Of a stretch of 64,000 bases of DNA, positions 1 to 7,980 are shown one piece after another. The stretch is from Chloroflexota bacterium (lineage in GTDB: Bacteria > Chloroflexota > Anaerolineae > Promineifilales > Promineifilaceae): assembly GCA_017993775.1 (NCBI GenBank), contig JAGOMA010000017.1:1-64000 (forward strand), in the 5' to 3' direction. The translations under genes were made by a program, and so were the position numbers. Position 1 is the stretch's first letter. Every line of letters begins with the position of its first letter. The notes under the pieces were generated by a model that did no database searches, was not told the origin of the DNA, and worked only from the letters and a program-made list of their open reading frames with translations.

Positions 1-131
1 TTTTCATCGGGGCGCAAAACGTAGAAGGGGTTGTCACGGCCAACGTCTTGCGGTTCTAGGGGAATGTCAGGTTCAAAGTTGAGCCAGGCATCGTCTAAAT
101 TATTAGCAATACTGTATTGGAATTCGTTCAT
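1..131 (-). CDS. 5' end of an unknown protein, cut by the window edge
   Basis: An ATG at 131-129 on the minus strand opens a frame that stays open to the window edge, giving the first 43 residues (MNEFQYSIANNLDDAWLNFE...). The start is preceded by an AGGA ribosome-binding site seven bases upstream. The peptide is hydrophilic, rich in Asp, Asn and Pro, with no signal peptide or membrane segment. I do not recognise a family from this fragment. It is divergent from the phosphate transporter gene. Confidence 0.55.
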   Translation of the reverse strand, partial: MNEFQYSIANNLDDAWLNFEPDIPLEPQDVGRDNPFYVLRPDE

Positions 132-492
132 AAAAATTTTCCTGTGGAATGATAGGATTTACCAGGAAGTAGTTTTCAATTCCAGATTATAGCAGCAAAA
201 GGCGACAGTGTGGGTTTATTAGAAGATGGCGTTGGCTGCTTTAATGAGTGGAATTTGTAGCTGCGGCTACAAGGCTGCGTGGCGCAGATTAGACCAATCT
301 TCAAGATTGATCCAATCTAAAAAATGCCTGGTGACCAATTGTACCTGCTTCTGGGAAAAATCAAGGCTGCGGCCGACAATTGTCCGGCAGGCGGTAGAGA
401 GCACAGGGGTTTATGTTAACCATTTGCCTTTTTCTTGCTCCCCCTTTATACTTTTCAGTCCGTTAACAAATTGTTAACAAACTATCACGATT
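132..492. other. Intergenic region with small hairpins
   Basis: These 361 bases separate two divergent genes. I see a perfect 7-bp hairpin with a 4-base loop at 255-272, a short inverted repeat around 295-309 (CAATCTT/AAGATTG), and TTAACA repeats close to the downstream gene. The 83-codon frame at 226-477 has no recognisable product or good ribosome-binding site, so I do not call it. Confidence 0.4.
463..479 (+). promoter_or_regulatory. Pho-box-like TTAACA direct repeat
   Basis: TTAACA occurs at 463-468 and 474-479, an 11-bp repeat that matches the direct-repeat layout of PhoP/PhoB-type boxes (TTAACA with about 5 bp between units). A further TTAAC lies near 415. The site sits 14 bases before the start of a phosphate transporter gene, which fits phosphate control. 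Only two clear units are seen and the site is very close to the start codon, so this is a suggestion. Confidence 0.4.
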
Positions 493-1482
493 ATGAGTCC
501 AACTTTAACTTTTCTGCTGATCACATCCCTCCTGTTTAATTTTCTCAACGGCTTGCACGACAGTTCCAATATCGTGGCGACGCCCATCGCCTCCCATGCC
601 ATGACGCCGCGCAAAGTGCTTTGGCTGGCCGCCGCCGCCAACTTTGCCGGGCCATTTTTATTTGGCGTGGCCGTGGCCGAAACCATCGGCACTGGCATTA
701 CGGATCCGGCAAACATCACCATGCCGGTGATCATTGCCGCGCTGTTGTCGGCGGTAGTCTGGAATGTGATCACCTGGTGGTTGGGCATTCCTTCCAGTTC
801 CTCCCACGCGCTCATCGGCGGATTGGTGGGGGCGGTGGTGCTGCATGCCGGTGTAGACGCCATCCACAGCAAAGGGCTTATCACCGTCACGACCACGTTG
901 TTTGTATCGCCGATTTTGGGCATGGTTATTGGCTATTTGTTGATGAATCTGACTTTGTTTCTGGCGCGCGGGGCGACGCCGAAGGTGAACCGGACGTTTA
1001 AAGGAGCACAGGTTTTTACGACGGCCGGATTGGCGCTGATTCAGGGGGCAAACGACGCGCAGAAGACGATGGGGATTATTACGCTGGGATTGTTGATAGA
1101 CGGCCGTATCCAAAGTTTTGCCGTCCCGCTCTGGGTCATTTTCCTCAGCGCCCTCACCTTCGCCCTCGGCACAGCCACCGGCGGCTGGCGACTGATCAAA
1201 ACCCTGGGCTATCGCATCTACAAAATTCGACCAGTGCATGGCTTCGTCGCCCAGATATCCGGCACGATGATCATTCTCGGCGCGGCGCTCATCGGCGGCC
1301 CGGTCAGCACGACGCAGGTCATGAGTTCCTCTATCATGGGCGCCGGTTCGGCCGAACGGCTGTCTAAAGTGCGCTGGCTGGTTGGCTACGAAATGCTGGT
1401 CGCCTGGATGCTGACGATTCCTATTTCGGCCGTTTTGGCCGGCATTATTTATTTGCTGGCATCCCTGTTTATCCCCCAATAA
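493..1482 (+). CDS. Inorganic phosphate transporter, PiT family
   Basis: The 329-residue protein is almost entirely hydrophobic with about ten predicted membrane helices. It carries the duplicated PiT signature: NGLHDSSN near residue 19 and QGANDAQKTMG near residue 180. PiT proteins (PF01384) import phosphate with a proton or sodium ion across the cytoplasmic membrane. Length is slightly below the usual 330-500 because the central loop is short. The next gene, 11 bp downstream, is a DUF47 protein, the standard partner of low-affinity Pit systems. No clear ribosome-binding site precedes the ATG, and TTAACA repeats lie just upstream. Confidence 0.92.
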   Translation: MSPTLTFLLITSLLFNFLNGLHDSSNIVATPIASHAMTPRKVLWLAAAANFAGPFLFGVAVAETIGTGITDPANITMPVIIAALLSAVVWNVITWWLGIPSSSSHALIGGLVGAVVLHAGVDAIHSKGLITVTTTLFVSPILGMVIGYLLMNLTLFLARGATPKVNRTFKGAQVFTTAGLALIQGANDAQKTMGIITLGLLIDGRIQSFAVPLWVIFLSALTFALGTATGGWRLIKTLGYRIYKIRPVHGFVAQISGTMIILGAALIGGPVSTTQVMSSSIMGAGSAERLSKVRWLVGYEMLVAWMLTIPISAVLAGIIYLLASLFIPQ

Positions 1483-1493
1483 GTGAGGTGGTT

Positions 1494-2123
1494 ATGCAAT
1501 GGTTTAAGCGTTTTCTCAAACCGCGCCAAAATGATTTTTTAGACCTGATGATTCGTCAGGGCGAATTTGCCGTGGCTGTGGTAGAGGCTTTGCAAGCCTA
1601 CCTCAAGAAACAAAACGACAAAAAAAGTATTCGGGCGCGCCAATTAGAAAATGAAGCCGACGAAGTTCAACGGATCCTCGTCCATGATTTAATGAACACG
1701 TTTGTTACGCCTATCGACCGCGAAGACATCTTTTCTTTGTCTCGCGCGCTAGATAATTTCATTGATTATGTCTATGACACCGTCGAGGAATTAGAGATTT
1801 TTGACCTGGAAGCGCAAGGGCCGGTATTGGTCATTGCCGATTTACTGCACGAAATGGCTTCGGAACTACACCTCGCTTTGCAGCGCCTCATCGATCACCC
1901 CGGCGTCGCCTCGGAACATGCGCGGCGGGTCAAATCGTTAGAAAACCGGGTGGAAGATGTCTATCGTCGCAGTCTGGCCGAATTGTTTCAAGGCCCGCAA
2001 GACATTGCCCAGGTGATGGAAATCCTCAAAACCCGCGAGGTGCTGCGCCATCTCTCCAACGCCGCCGACCAGGGCGACATCGCCGCCGATACGATTATGG
2101 ATATTGTGGTGAAGTGGAGTTGA
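1494..2123 (+). CDS. DUF47 (PhoU-like) Pit accessory protein
   Basis: This is a predicted all-helical cytoplasmic protein of 209 residues, rich in charged residues, with the features of the DUF47/PhoU_div family (PF01865): an N-terminal 'FLDLMIRQGEFAV', an acidic 'ENEADEVQRILVHDL' and 'FVTPIDREDIFSLSRALDNFIDYVYD'. Members bind metals and regulate Pit transporters. I chose ATG 1494 because GAGGTGG lies just before it; a GTG at 1488 is in frame but has no site. It is cotranscribed with the Pit gene. Confidence 0.9.
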   Translation: MQWFKRFLKPRQNDFLDLMIRQGEFAVAVVEALQAYLKKQNDKKSIRARQLENEADEVQRILVHDLMNTFVTPIDREDIFSLSRALDNFIDYVYDTVEELEIFDLEAQGPVLVIADLLHEMASELHLALQRLIDHPGVASEHARRVKSLENRVEDVYRRSLAELFQGPQDIAQVMEILKTREVLRHLSNAADQGDIAADTIMDIVVKWS

Positions 2124-2270
2124 GGGAGTGCGGAGTGGGGAGTGCGGAGTGGGGAGTGCGGAGTGCGGAGTGGGGAGTGGGGAGTGCGGAGTGGGGAGTG
2201 GGGAGTGCGGAGTAGGTTCTAATCTCCAATCTCCAGTCTCCAATCTCCAATCTTCAATCCCACTCTCCCA
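2124..2270. repeat. Intergenic short-period repeat tract
   Basis: Right after the DUF47 stop codon, about 93 bases consist of GGAGTG(C/G)GGAGT-type units in irregular alternation, followed by about 50 bases of TCCAATCTCCAGTC-type units. Translation gives repetitive nonsense on both strands. The second unit type recurs at 12571-12592 and 59497-59516, and the first type appears in complementary form inside ileS at about 21385-21412. It has no hallmark of CRISPR (no spacers, period too short). Confidence 0.8.
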
Positions 2271-2344
2271 TTGGCTCCCAGATTATTTTCGGATAAGATG
2301 TGCCTGCAGAATCGGCCTGTGGCTGTATTTAAAGGCATGTGGAC

Positions 2345-4315
2345 ATGAATATGATGTGGTTAAAAAAGGACAAGCACCGTCGCTGGTTGGTGGGGGGGCT
2401 TGTCTTTATTGTTGTATTTTTGGCTTTTGGGCTGCGCTTGCGGCTTATCGACACGACCGGCATTTGGGGCGACCAATCGTTTACGCTAAATACGGCTATG
2501 CGCTGGGTGAATGGCGGCGAAATCCCGCTGGCGGCTAATAAATCATCGGTGGGCGTGATGAATCCGCCGATGATTGAATATCTTTACGCCGCAGCCCTGC
2601 GCGTGTGGCCGGATGTGTTGAGCGTGGCCTGGCTGACGCTGGCGGCCGGTATGGCGGCGGTGGGGATGGCAGCCTGGGGGGCTTACCGGTTATTTGGCTG
2701 GCAGGCCGGTTTGTGGACGCTGCTGCTGTTTGCCCTGAATCCCTGGAGTGTGTTTTACAGCCAGCTTATCTGGAACCAGACCATGATTCCGGTTTTTGCG
2801 ACGCTGACGTTGGTTTCGCTGCTGCTTTATTTTGCTGTGTCGCCGCGTGGGGTTTATCTGGTGCTGGCGTTTGTGGGGGCGGCGTGCATGACTCAGGTGC
2901 ATCCCGGTTCGGTGATGCAGTTGGGGACGATGGGTCTGATCGGCTTGCTTTTCTGGCGGCGGCTGCGTGTTTGGCCACTGGCGGCTGGGGTGGCGGCGTT
3001 TGTGGCATTGTATGTGCCGTTTTTGATGTACGAAAATGGGGTGGGCTGGACGGATGTGACGGCGACGTTGTCGTTGGCTGGGCAGCCATCTGCATTTAGC
3101 CGGGCGGCTGTGTTGGTGAGCCTGGATTTGCTGCATGGAAAGGGGCTGCTGCCCACGGCCGTTCTCACCACCCCTCTCGATTCCGCCATGACCCTCTTGT
3201 TCAGCCTGTCGCTGTTGTATGCCCTGGGTTGGGGCGGGCAGCAGTTTAGCCGGCGGCGGCAAGATGAACAGGCGGACAAGAACAGCACGGCCGTGATCAT
3301 TTTGCTCCTTTGGCTGGCGATGCCGGTGCTGTTTTATTTGCGCTCGGCCGTTTATTTGCAGGTGTATTATGTGATGGGGCAGTGGCCCGCGCCGTTCATT
3401 CTGATGGGCATGACCGTGGCGGCAGCGCAGCGCTGGCTGCGCCAGCCCTGGCGGCGCAATTGGGGGCGGTGGGTCAACGTGGCTCTGGTCGGCGCGCTGC
3501 TGGCGCTGCTGGCCGGACAGTGGGTGGTGAATCTGCAAATTCAGACCAACCGCCTGAGTGAAAATCAGGTGCAAATTCGCCATATCCGCCAGACCATCCA
3601 ACAGGTGAATCAATTAGCCGCCGCACGGCCGGAATGCAGCGTGGTCCTCATTTCCGAAGGCCACCAGATTGAGATTTCCCGGCTGGCCTTGCTGCGCGAG
3701 TTTACGCGCGTCCCCGGCTTGCTGCTGGCCGACGGCGAGCTGGCTCTGCCGCTGCCGCAGCCCTGCGCGCTGTATCTGGATGCGCGACCGGGCAGTCGGG
3801 CGTCGCGGTGGTTGGCGGAAACGGCCGTTCCCCTCCCGGCCGCCGACCTGACCATCCAAAACGAAACGTGGCGTTTCTACGAACTGCCCTCGGAATTGAT
3901 GCAAGTGACGGTTGAGGGGATGGTGAACGGCCGTATGCCCGACCAATGGACCAACGGCGCAGCCCTGGCCCAATGGCAGCGCGGCGATTTGCAACCTGGC
4001 GCGGCCTTGCCCCTGACGCTGCTCTGGCAGGTGGCCGATCAACCGCCGCACGCCGCCTACCACATTGGCGCATACCTGCTCACTGCGGCCAATGAAGTGG
4101 TTGCCCAGGCCGATGGCCCTGGTTTCGACAGCATTCAGTGGCGACCGGGCGATTATTTCCTCACCTGGTTCGAGATTTTCGTGCCGCCGGATTTACCCCC
4201 AGGGCAGTACCGCCTGGCCTTGGCGCAGTACACCTGGCCGGGATTGGTGCGGGTGGATTTGGCGCAAGGCGACAACACCTTGTTTATTGAAGACATTGAG
4301 CAGGCGGGATCGTAA
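2345..4315 (+). CDS. Integral membrane glycosyltransferase of the ArnT/PMT (GT39/GT83) type
   Basis: The 656-residue protein has about twelve membrane helices in its first 400 residues and an extracytoplasmic C-terminal domain. After TM1 comes an Asp-containing first loop ('DTTGIWGDQSFTLNTAMRWVNGG'), the usual position of the catalytic acidic residue in GT-C enzymes that use polyprenyl-phosphate sugars. A 'NPPMIEYLYAAALRVW' segment follows, as in the PMT_2 family. The C-terminal part (from about residue 530) looks like a beta-rich domain. The acceptor and sugar cannot be told. ATG 2345 has AAAGG upstream; GTG 2339 is also possible. Confidence 0.75.
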   Translation: MNMMWLKKDKHRRWLVGGLVFIVVFLAFGLRLRLIDTTGIWGDQSFTLNTAMRWVNGGEIPLAANKSSVGVMNPPMIEYLYAAALRVWPDVLSVAWLTLAAGMAAVGMAAWGAYRLFGWQAGLWTLLLFALNPWSVFYSQLIWNQTMIPVFATLTLVSLLLYFAVSPRGVYLVLAFVGAACMTQVHPGSVMQLGTMGLIGLLFWRRLRVWPLAAGVAAFVALYVPFLMYENGVGWTDVTATLSLAGQPSAFSRAAVLVSLDLLHGKGLLPTAVLTTPLDSAMTLLFSLSLLYALGWGGQQFSRRRQDEQADKNSTAVIILLLWLAMPVLFYLRSAVYLQVYYVMGQWPAPFILMGMTVAAAQRWLRQPWRRNWGRWVNVALVGALLALLAGQWVVNLQIQTNRLSENQVQIRHIRQTIQQVNQLAAARPECSVVLISEGHQIEISRLALLREFTRVPGLLLADGELALPLPQPCALYLDARPGSRASRWLAETAVPLPAADLTIQNETWRFYELPSELMQVTVEGMVNGRMPDQWTNGAALAQWQRGDLQPGAALPLTLLWQVADQPPHAAYHIGAYLLTAANEVVAQADGPGFDSIQWRPGDYFLTWFEIFVPPDLPPGQYRLALAQYTWPGLVRVDLAQGDNTLFIEDIEQAGS

Positions 4316-4346
4316 GTTGGAAGCCTGGATTTAGGAGATGATGCGT

Positions 4347-4373
4347 GATGCGTGCGAATGTCTAGCACGCATC
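4347..4373. terminator. Hairpin between convergent genes (GATGCGTG repeat family)
   Basis: A perfect 9-bp inverted repeat, GATGCGTGC (4347-4355) and GCACGCATC (4365-4373), lies between the convergent glycosyltransferase and lipoprotein genes. It is preceded by another GATGCGTG copy. There is no T-run, so a terminator role is only inferred from position. A related hairpin lies at 58799-58829. Confidence 0.4.
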
Positions 4374-4382
4374 CCATCCCAG

Positions 4383-5756
4383 CTAGGGCGGGGGGAACAA
4401 ATTCGCGTCGGGCACGGCCTGCGCCGGTGGTTGGGGCATGGAGAAATAGCGGGTCAGGCTGTATTCGGTCACCGGGGCGATGAGGCGTTGGGTGGCGTCG
4501 GCTAATTCGTTGTGCGTGGGGCCAAGATACCAGATGGCCGCGCCTTTCACCTGCGGGAAAGGCGCGTACAGGCGGGCAGCCCAATCAATGTCAATCATCG
4601 CTTCGGGCGGCTCCGGAATGAGGTCGTAGGTCCAGCCCCATTCGGTGATCAGGACTGTGGGGCGGGGGATGCCGTACTTGTCGGCAACGCGGAATATCTC
4701 TGTGAAGCGGCCGATTTTGTACGGGAAGCCATCGCCAATATCCTCGCGGTTGTAGCTGTATTCGTGTACGGCGATGGCGATCTGGTCGGGGTGGTCGCCG
4801 GCGAGGCGCAAAAATTCCAGCATCTTCGGGCTTTCCCAATCGCTCGGTTCCGGTTCACCGGCGGCCCAGCCAAACGCGGCCCATTTACGGCCGTCGCGCA
4901 GGGCCATCTGGCCAGCCGCCAGGGCAAACTCCGCCAGCCACTCCGATCGGTTTTTATCCACCTCGTTCATCGTTTCCATCCATACCAGAGTGGGGTCCAG
5001 CTCTGGCGGGAAGGCGGCTGTGTGCTCTTGCCAGTTCAGTTCGGCAGCTTGCTGCGGCGGCAGGTCGTAGTAGGGCACACTGATATGGTCGCCGCCGGCA
5101 ACTTTGCGATAAACCAGCGTGTGGGGCACGCCGCTCTGGCGCATCAACTCCTGCGCCACAAACAGCGGCTCGGCATTGTCGGCGCTTTTCAGGAAAAACG
5201 GCACCCCGGCAGCGTCTAATTGGCGCATCCAATCGCCCAACCCATCGGTGTTGCCGCCGACGCTGACATGGAAGCCAATCTTGGCAAAAGCGAGGTCTTG
5301 TCCTTGAGATTGCAACGTGGTTTTCATGGCGGCAAAATCGATGGTGGGAACGGCCGTTGGCGGCGGAATAGGCGACGGCGTTGGCGTAAACAATGGCGTG
5401 AGGCTGGCTGTGACGCCGTTGCCGATGAGCGGGAGATAGGTTTCCTGGTCGCTGGGCGGCGGATACGCTGCGGGTGGCACGGCCGTTGCCGGTGCCGGTG
5501 CCGGATAGGCGGTTGGCGGCAGGCTGGCGGTGGGGCTTGCTTCTGTGACAGGGTAGGCTGGCGGTGCGGCCGTGGCGGCGGTGGTATGTGTAGCCGCCGG
5601 CGTGGCGGTGAGAGATGCCAGGGCTGCCGTGCTGGTGGTGGCGACCGGCGGCGCGGCGTCCGGGGTGCGGCAAGCGGAAACGGCCGTTAGCAGGACGGCC
5701 GTTACTACCCACCACAACCAATTTGCCCGTTTGGTTGTCTGTTTTTGTCTACCCAA
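4383..5756 (-). CDS. Secreted lipoprotein with Thr/Pro/Ala linker and glycosidase-like TIM-barrel domain
   Basis: The 457-residue product starts with a basic N-terminus, a hydrophobic helix and a lipobox ending in V-S-A-C at about residue 29, so it should be lipid-anchored outside the membrane. Residues 30-145 form a low-complexity linker of Thr, Ala, Pro and Tyr. The remainder looks like a (beta/alpha)8 glycoside hydrolase: 'METMNEVDKN' holds a possible acid/base Glu and 'LITEWGW' a possible nucleophile Glu, as in clan GH-A. The substrate is unknown. The TTG start overlaps the stop of the upstream M24 peptidase gene by 8 bases, implying coupling. Confidence 0.65.
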   Translation of the reverse strand: MGRQKQTTKRANWLWWVVTAVLLTAVSACRTPDAAPPVATTSTAALASLTATPAATHTTAATAAPPAYPVTEASPTASLPPTAYPAPAPATAVPPAAYPPPSDQETYLPLIGNGVTASLTPLFTPTPSPIPPPTAVPTIDFAAMKTTLQSQGQDLAFAKIGFHVSVGGNTDGLGDWMRQLDAAGVPFFLKSADNAEPLFVAQELMRQSGVPHTLVYRKVAGGDHISVPYYDLPPQQAAELNWQEHTAAFPPELDPTLVWMETMNEVDKNRSEWLAEFALAAGQMALRDGRKWAAFGWAAGEPEPSDWESPKMLEFLRLAGDHPDQIAIAVHEYSYNREDIGDGFPYKIGRFTEIFRVADKYGIPRPTVLITEWGWTYDLIPEPPEAMIDIDWAARLYAPFPQVKGAAIWYLGPTHNELADATQRLIAPVTEYSLTRYFSMPQPPAQAVPDANLFPPP

Positions 5757-6852
5757 CCGTGATTAGCTCCCGCGTAAAGCTGGTTAGCGAGCGACGGCCG
5801 TCGGCCGTAATGACCACATCATCCTCAATGCGCACGCCGCCCCGCCCTGGCAAATAAATGCCCGGTTCCACCGTAAACACGTTGCCTACGCCCAGCGGCT
5901 CCCGGTTTCCCGCTACCATCGAAGGCATCTCATGCACTTCCAATCCCAGGCCATGCCCGGTGCGGTGAATGAAGTATTTGCCGTACCCGGCGTCTTCGAT
6001 CACTTGGCGGGCCGCGCGATCTACGTCTTCACCGGTTGCGCCCGGTTTAGCCGCCAGCTTACCCTGCGCGTTGGATTCGCGCACCACGTCATAAATGCGG
6101 GCCATTTCGGCATCCACATGGCCCACGGCAAAAGTGCGCGTGATGTCCGACGGATAACCATCGACATATGCGCCCCAATCAACCACCAAAAAATCACCGT
6201 CGGCCAGGAGGCGGTCGGTGGGGGTGGCGTGCGGCGATGCGCCGTTGGGACCCGTGGACACGATGGGACTGAAGGCGACTGTGTCCGCGCCTTCCTCTTG
6301 CAATAAACCGGTAAGCATCCCGGCGACTTGTTTTTCCGTCTGGCCGATGCGAATTTGCGGGATGAGGCGTTCGATGGCTCGTTCGGCCACGCCCACGGCG
6401 CGTTCCATGGCGGCTAACTCGTCGGCGTCTTTGATGGCGCGTAGGGTCATGATGGCCGGTTCGGCGTGGGAGGTGCGCAGCTCGGGAGCGGCTTTTTGCA
6501 GCGCTTCATACTCCAAAACGCGCATGTAGAGGGCTTCGACGCCCCAATGCGCGCCATCAAGATGCAGCGCGGCGGCGGCGCTGGCAAAAGCACCCTCATA
6601 CCACGCCACGTCGGTCCAGGCGAAGATGCGTTCTTCGGGAATGCCGGCGTCGCGGGCTTTCATGGCTTCTAGCACGGGGATGATGGCGGCCGGCGCGCCA
6701 TCGGCAGGCAGGAAGAGCAGGATCGGCCGTTCGCTGATGTGGGTGTGCATGTGGCTAAAGTAAACCTGGTTAGGACCAGGCATGAGGATGACGCCATCCA
6801 GGGCTTTGGTTTTCATTTCTTGTTGCAAACGAGTGACGCGTGTCTGGTTCAT
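5749..6852 (-). CDS. M24 family metallopeptidase (Xaa-Pro dipeptidase/aminopeptidase P type)
   Basis: The 367-residue protein has an N-terminal creatinase-type domain and a C-terminal pita-bread metallopeptidase domain. All five metal ligands are visible: Asp in 'VDWGAYVDGY', Asp in 'SDITRTF', His in 'RTGHGLGLEVHE', Glu in 'TVEPGIYLPG' and Glu in 'GVRIEDDV'. The enzyme probably cleaves Xaa-Pro bonds in cytoplasmic peptides. The length is typical for bacterial PepQ/YpdF-like enzymes. It lies in a minus-strand run and overlaps the following lipoprotein gene. Confidence 0.9.
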   Translation of the reverse strand: MNQTRVTRLQQEMKTKALDGVILMPGPNQVYFSHMHTHISERPILLFLPADGAPAAIIPVLEAMKARDAGIPEERIFAWTDVAWYEGAFASAAAALHLDGAHWGVEALYMRVLEYEALQKAAPELRTSHAEPAIMTLRAIKDADELAAMERAVGVAERAIERLIPQIRIGQTEKQVAGMLTGLLQEEGADTVAFSPIVSTGPNGASPHATPTDRLLADGDFLVVDWGAYVDGYPSDITRTFAVGHVDAEMARIYDVVRESNAQGKLAAKPGATGEDVDRAARQVIEDAGYGKYFIHRTGHGLGLEVHEMPSMVAGNREPLGVGNVFTVEPGIYLPGRGGVRIEDDVVITADGRRSLTSFTRELITVG

Positions 6853-6931
6853 AATTTTCTCTTTTTAGGTGTGATATTGTGGGTTCTCTGGTGGATTTGG
6901 CGATTGAAGATCGGCCGAAAATCGCCGGGCT

Positions 6932-7447
6932 TCAATCGATGATGGTGATTTTTTCCAGCTCGATGAGAGGGATGCCAGCCTGGACGGATTCACCGGGTTG
7001 GCATTTTAGCTGGGTGACAATCCCGGCGTAAGGGGCCTGGATGGGAATGACCATTTTCATGGATTCCAGGAGGATGAGTTTGTCGCCTTCGGTGACGGCA
7101 TCGCCCACCTGGACGAGGATTTGGGTGACGACGGCCGGGATGGAGGCGGCCAGGGAAGTATCGTCGGAACTGCCGCCGCTGCCGCGTTGACGGGTGCGTT
7201 GGTAGGTGAGGGTACGGCCGTTTACCCAAATTTGCCGCTGGTCGCCATGCCCGGTGTGGCCGGCGGCGCGAATGCGGCGGCGTGTGCCATCCGGGCGCAC
7301 AAATTCCAGCAGCAAGGTGGGGCCGTCGGCATGGATCAGTTCGATTTCGGCCGTGTGCCCATCTGTGGCAACATGAAAAAGGTTGCCTTGCCGGGTCACT
7401 TCGAGGTCGGTTTCTTGACCGTTGAGGTTGATGGTGATTTTTGCCAT
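6932..7447 (-). CDS. Biotin carboxyl carrier (biotin/lipoyl attachment) protein
   Basis: The 171-residue protein ends in a biotinyl domain with the modification motif E-S-M-K-M, the biotinylated Lys being residue 131, followed by 'PYAGIV'. Residues 1-85 form a beta-rich region like the segment before the biotin domain in acyl-CoA carboxylase alpha chains, joined by a Gly/Ser/Arg linker. It would carry carboxybiotin for an acyl-CoA, acetyl-CoA or 2-oxoacid carboxylase. No carboxylase or carboxyltransferase gene is nearby, so its partner is encoded elsewhere. Confidence 0.85.
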   Translation of the reverse strand: MAKITINLNGQETDLEVTRQGNLFHVATDGHTAEIELIHADGPTLLLEFVRPDGTRRRIRAAGHTGHGDQRQIWVNGRTLTYQRTRQRGSGGSSDDTSLAASIPAVVTQILVQVGDAVTEGDKLILLESMKMVIPIQAPYAGIVTQLKCQPGESVQAGIPLIELEKITIID

Positions 7448-7477
7448 ATCGTAACGATGAATGGTGGAACGAATGTG

Positions 7478-7918
7478 TTAGCCGTGGCTGCCGGTAATGT
7501 AGTCTTGCAGGTGATCGATGAGTACCTGCTGTTCGGCTATGATAGCCTTAACCACGTCGCCAATGGAAATGATTCCTATCAACTGCTCATTGTCGTCTAA
7601 GACGGGCAGGTGGCGAATGTGTTTGTCGGTCATGAGGGCCATGCAGCGGGACATGCCTTCTTGCGGCCGAACCGAGATGACCTGGGCGGTCATGATGTCG
7701 GCGATGGGGGTGTCGTGGGAGGAACGGCCGTGCAGGACCACTTTGCGGGCATAATCACGTTCGGAAAAAATGCCGCAGACACGGCCGTTTTCCACCACCG
7801 GCAGCGCGCCGATGTTTTTCTCGGCCATCAATTCCAGGGCGTGAAACACCTTGTCGGTGGGGGCGATGGTCCACACGTCTTTGCCTTTGTTCTGCAGAAG
7901 TTGATTAATCGTTGTCAT
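7478..7918 (-). CDS. Tandem CBS-domain protein
   Basis: This 146-residue cytoplasmic protein is two CBS domains (about residues 8-65 and 75-135) and little else. Conserved stretches include 'ALELMAEKNIGALPVVENGRVCGIFSERDYARKV' split over the first domain and 'HIRHLPVLDDNEQLIGIISIGDVV' in the second. Such pairs bind adenosine nucleotides and act as energy or redox sensors. I chose the ATG at 7918 because AAAGGAG lies eight bases before it; an upstream in-frame start at 7984 would overlap the previous gene. Confidence 0.88.
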   Translation of the reverse strand: MTTINQLLQNKGKDVWTIAPTDKVFHALELMAEKNIGALPVVENGRVCGIFSERDYARKVVLHGRSSHDTPIADIMTAQVISVRPQEGMSRCMALMTDKHIRHLPVLDDNEQLIGIISIGDVVKAIIAEQQVLIDHLQDYITGSHG

Positions 7919-7980
7919 TGGGTAAGTCTCCTTTGGTCTCGCTGTGTGTTTTGCTAGATATGTGACACCCCGCCCATCTA

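Noticed and set aside
226-477. An 83-codon plus-strand open frame before the phosphate transporter
   Set aside because: No ribosome-binding site, no recognisable domain, biased toward hairpin sequence, and overlaps the Pho-box-like repeats.
658-1479. A 273-codon minus-strand frame opposite the phosphate transporter
   Set aside because: Low-complexity Arg/Gln/His-rich translation typical of the reverse strand of a GC-rich membrane-protein gene.
2124-2270. The tract as a CRISPR array
   Set aside because: Units are about 6-12 bp with no unique spacers, no cas genes nearby.
2128-2538. A 136-codon frame translating to repeated SGECGVGS-type residues
   Set aside because: It is the reading of the intergenic repeat tract, and it runs into the glycosyltransferase gene in another frame.
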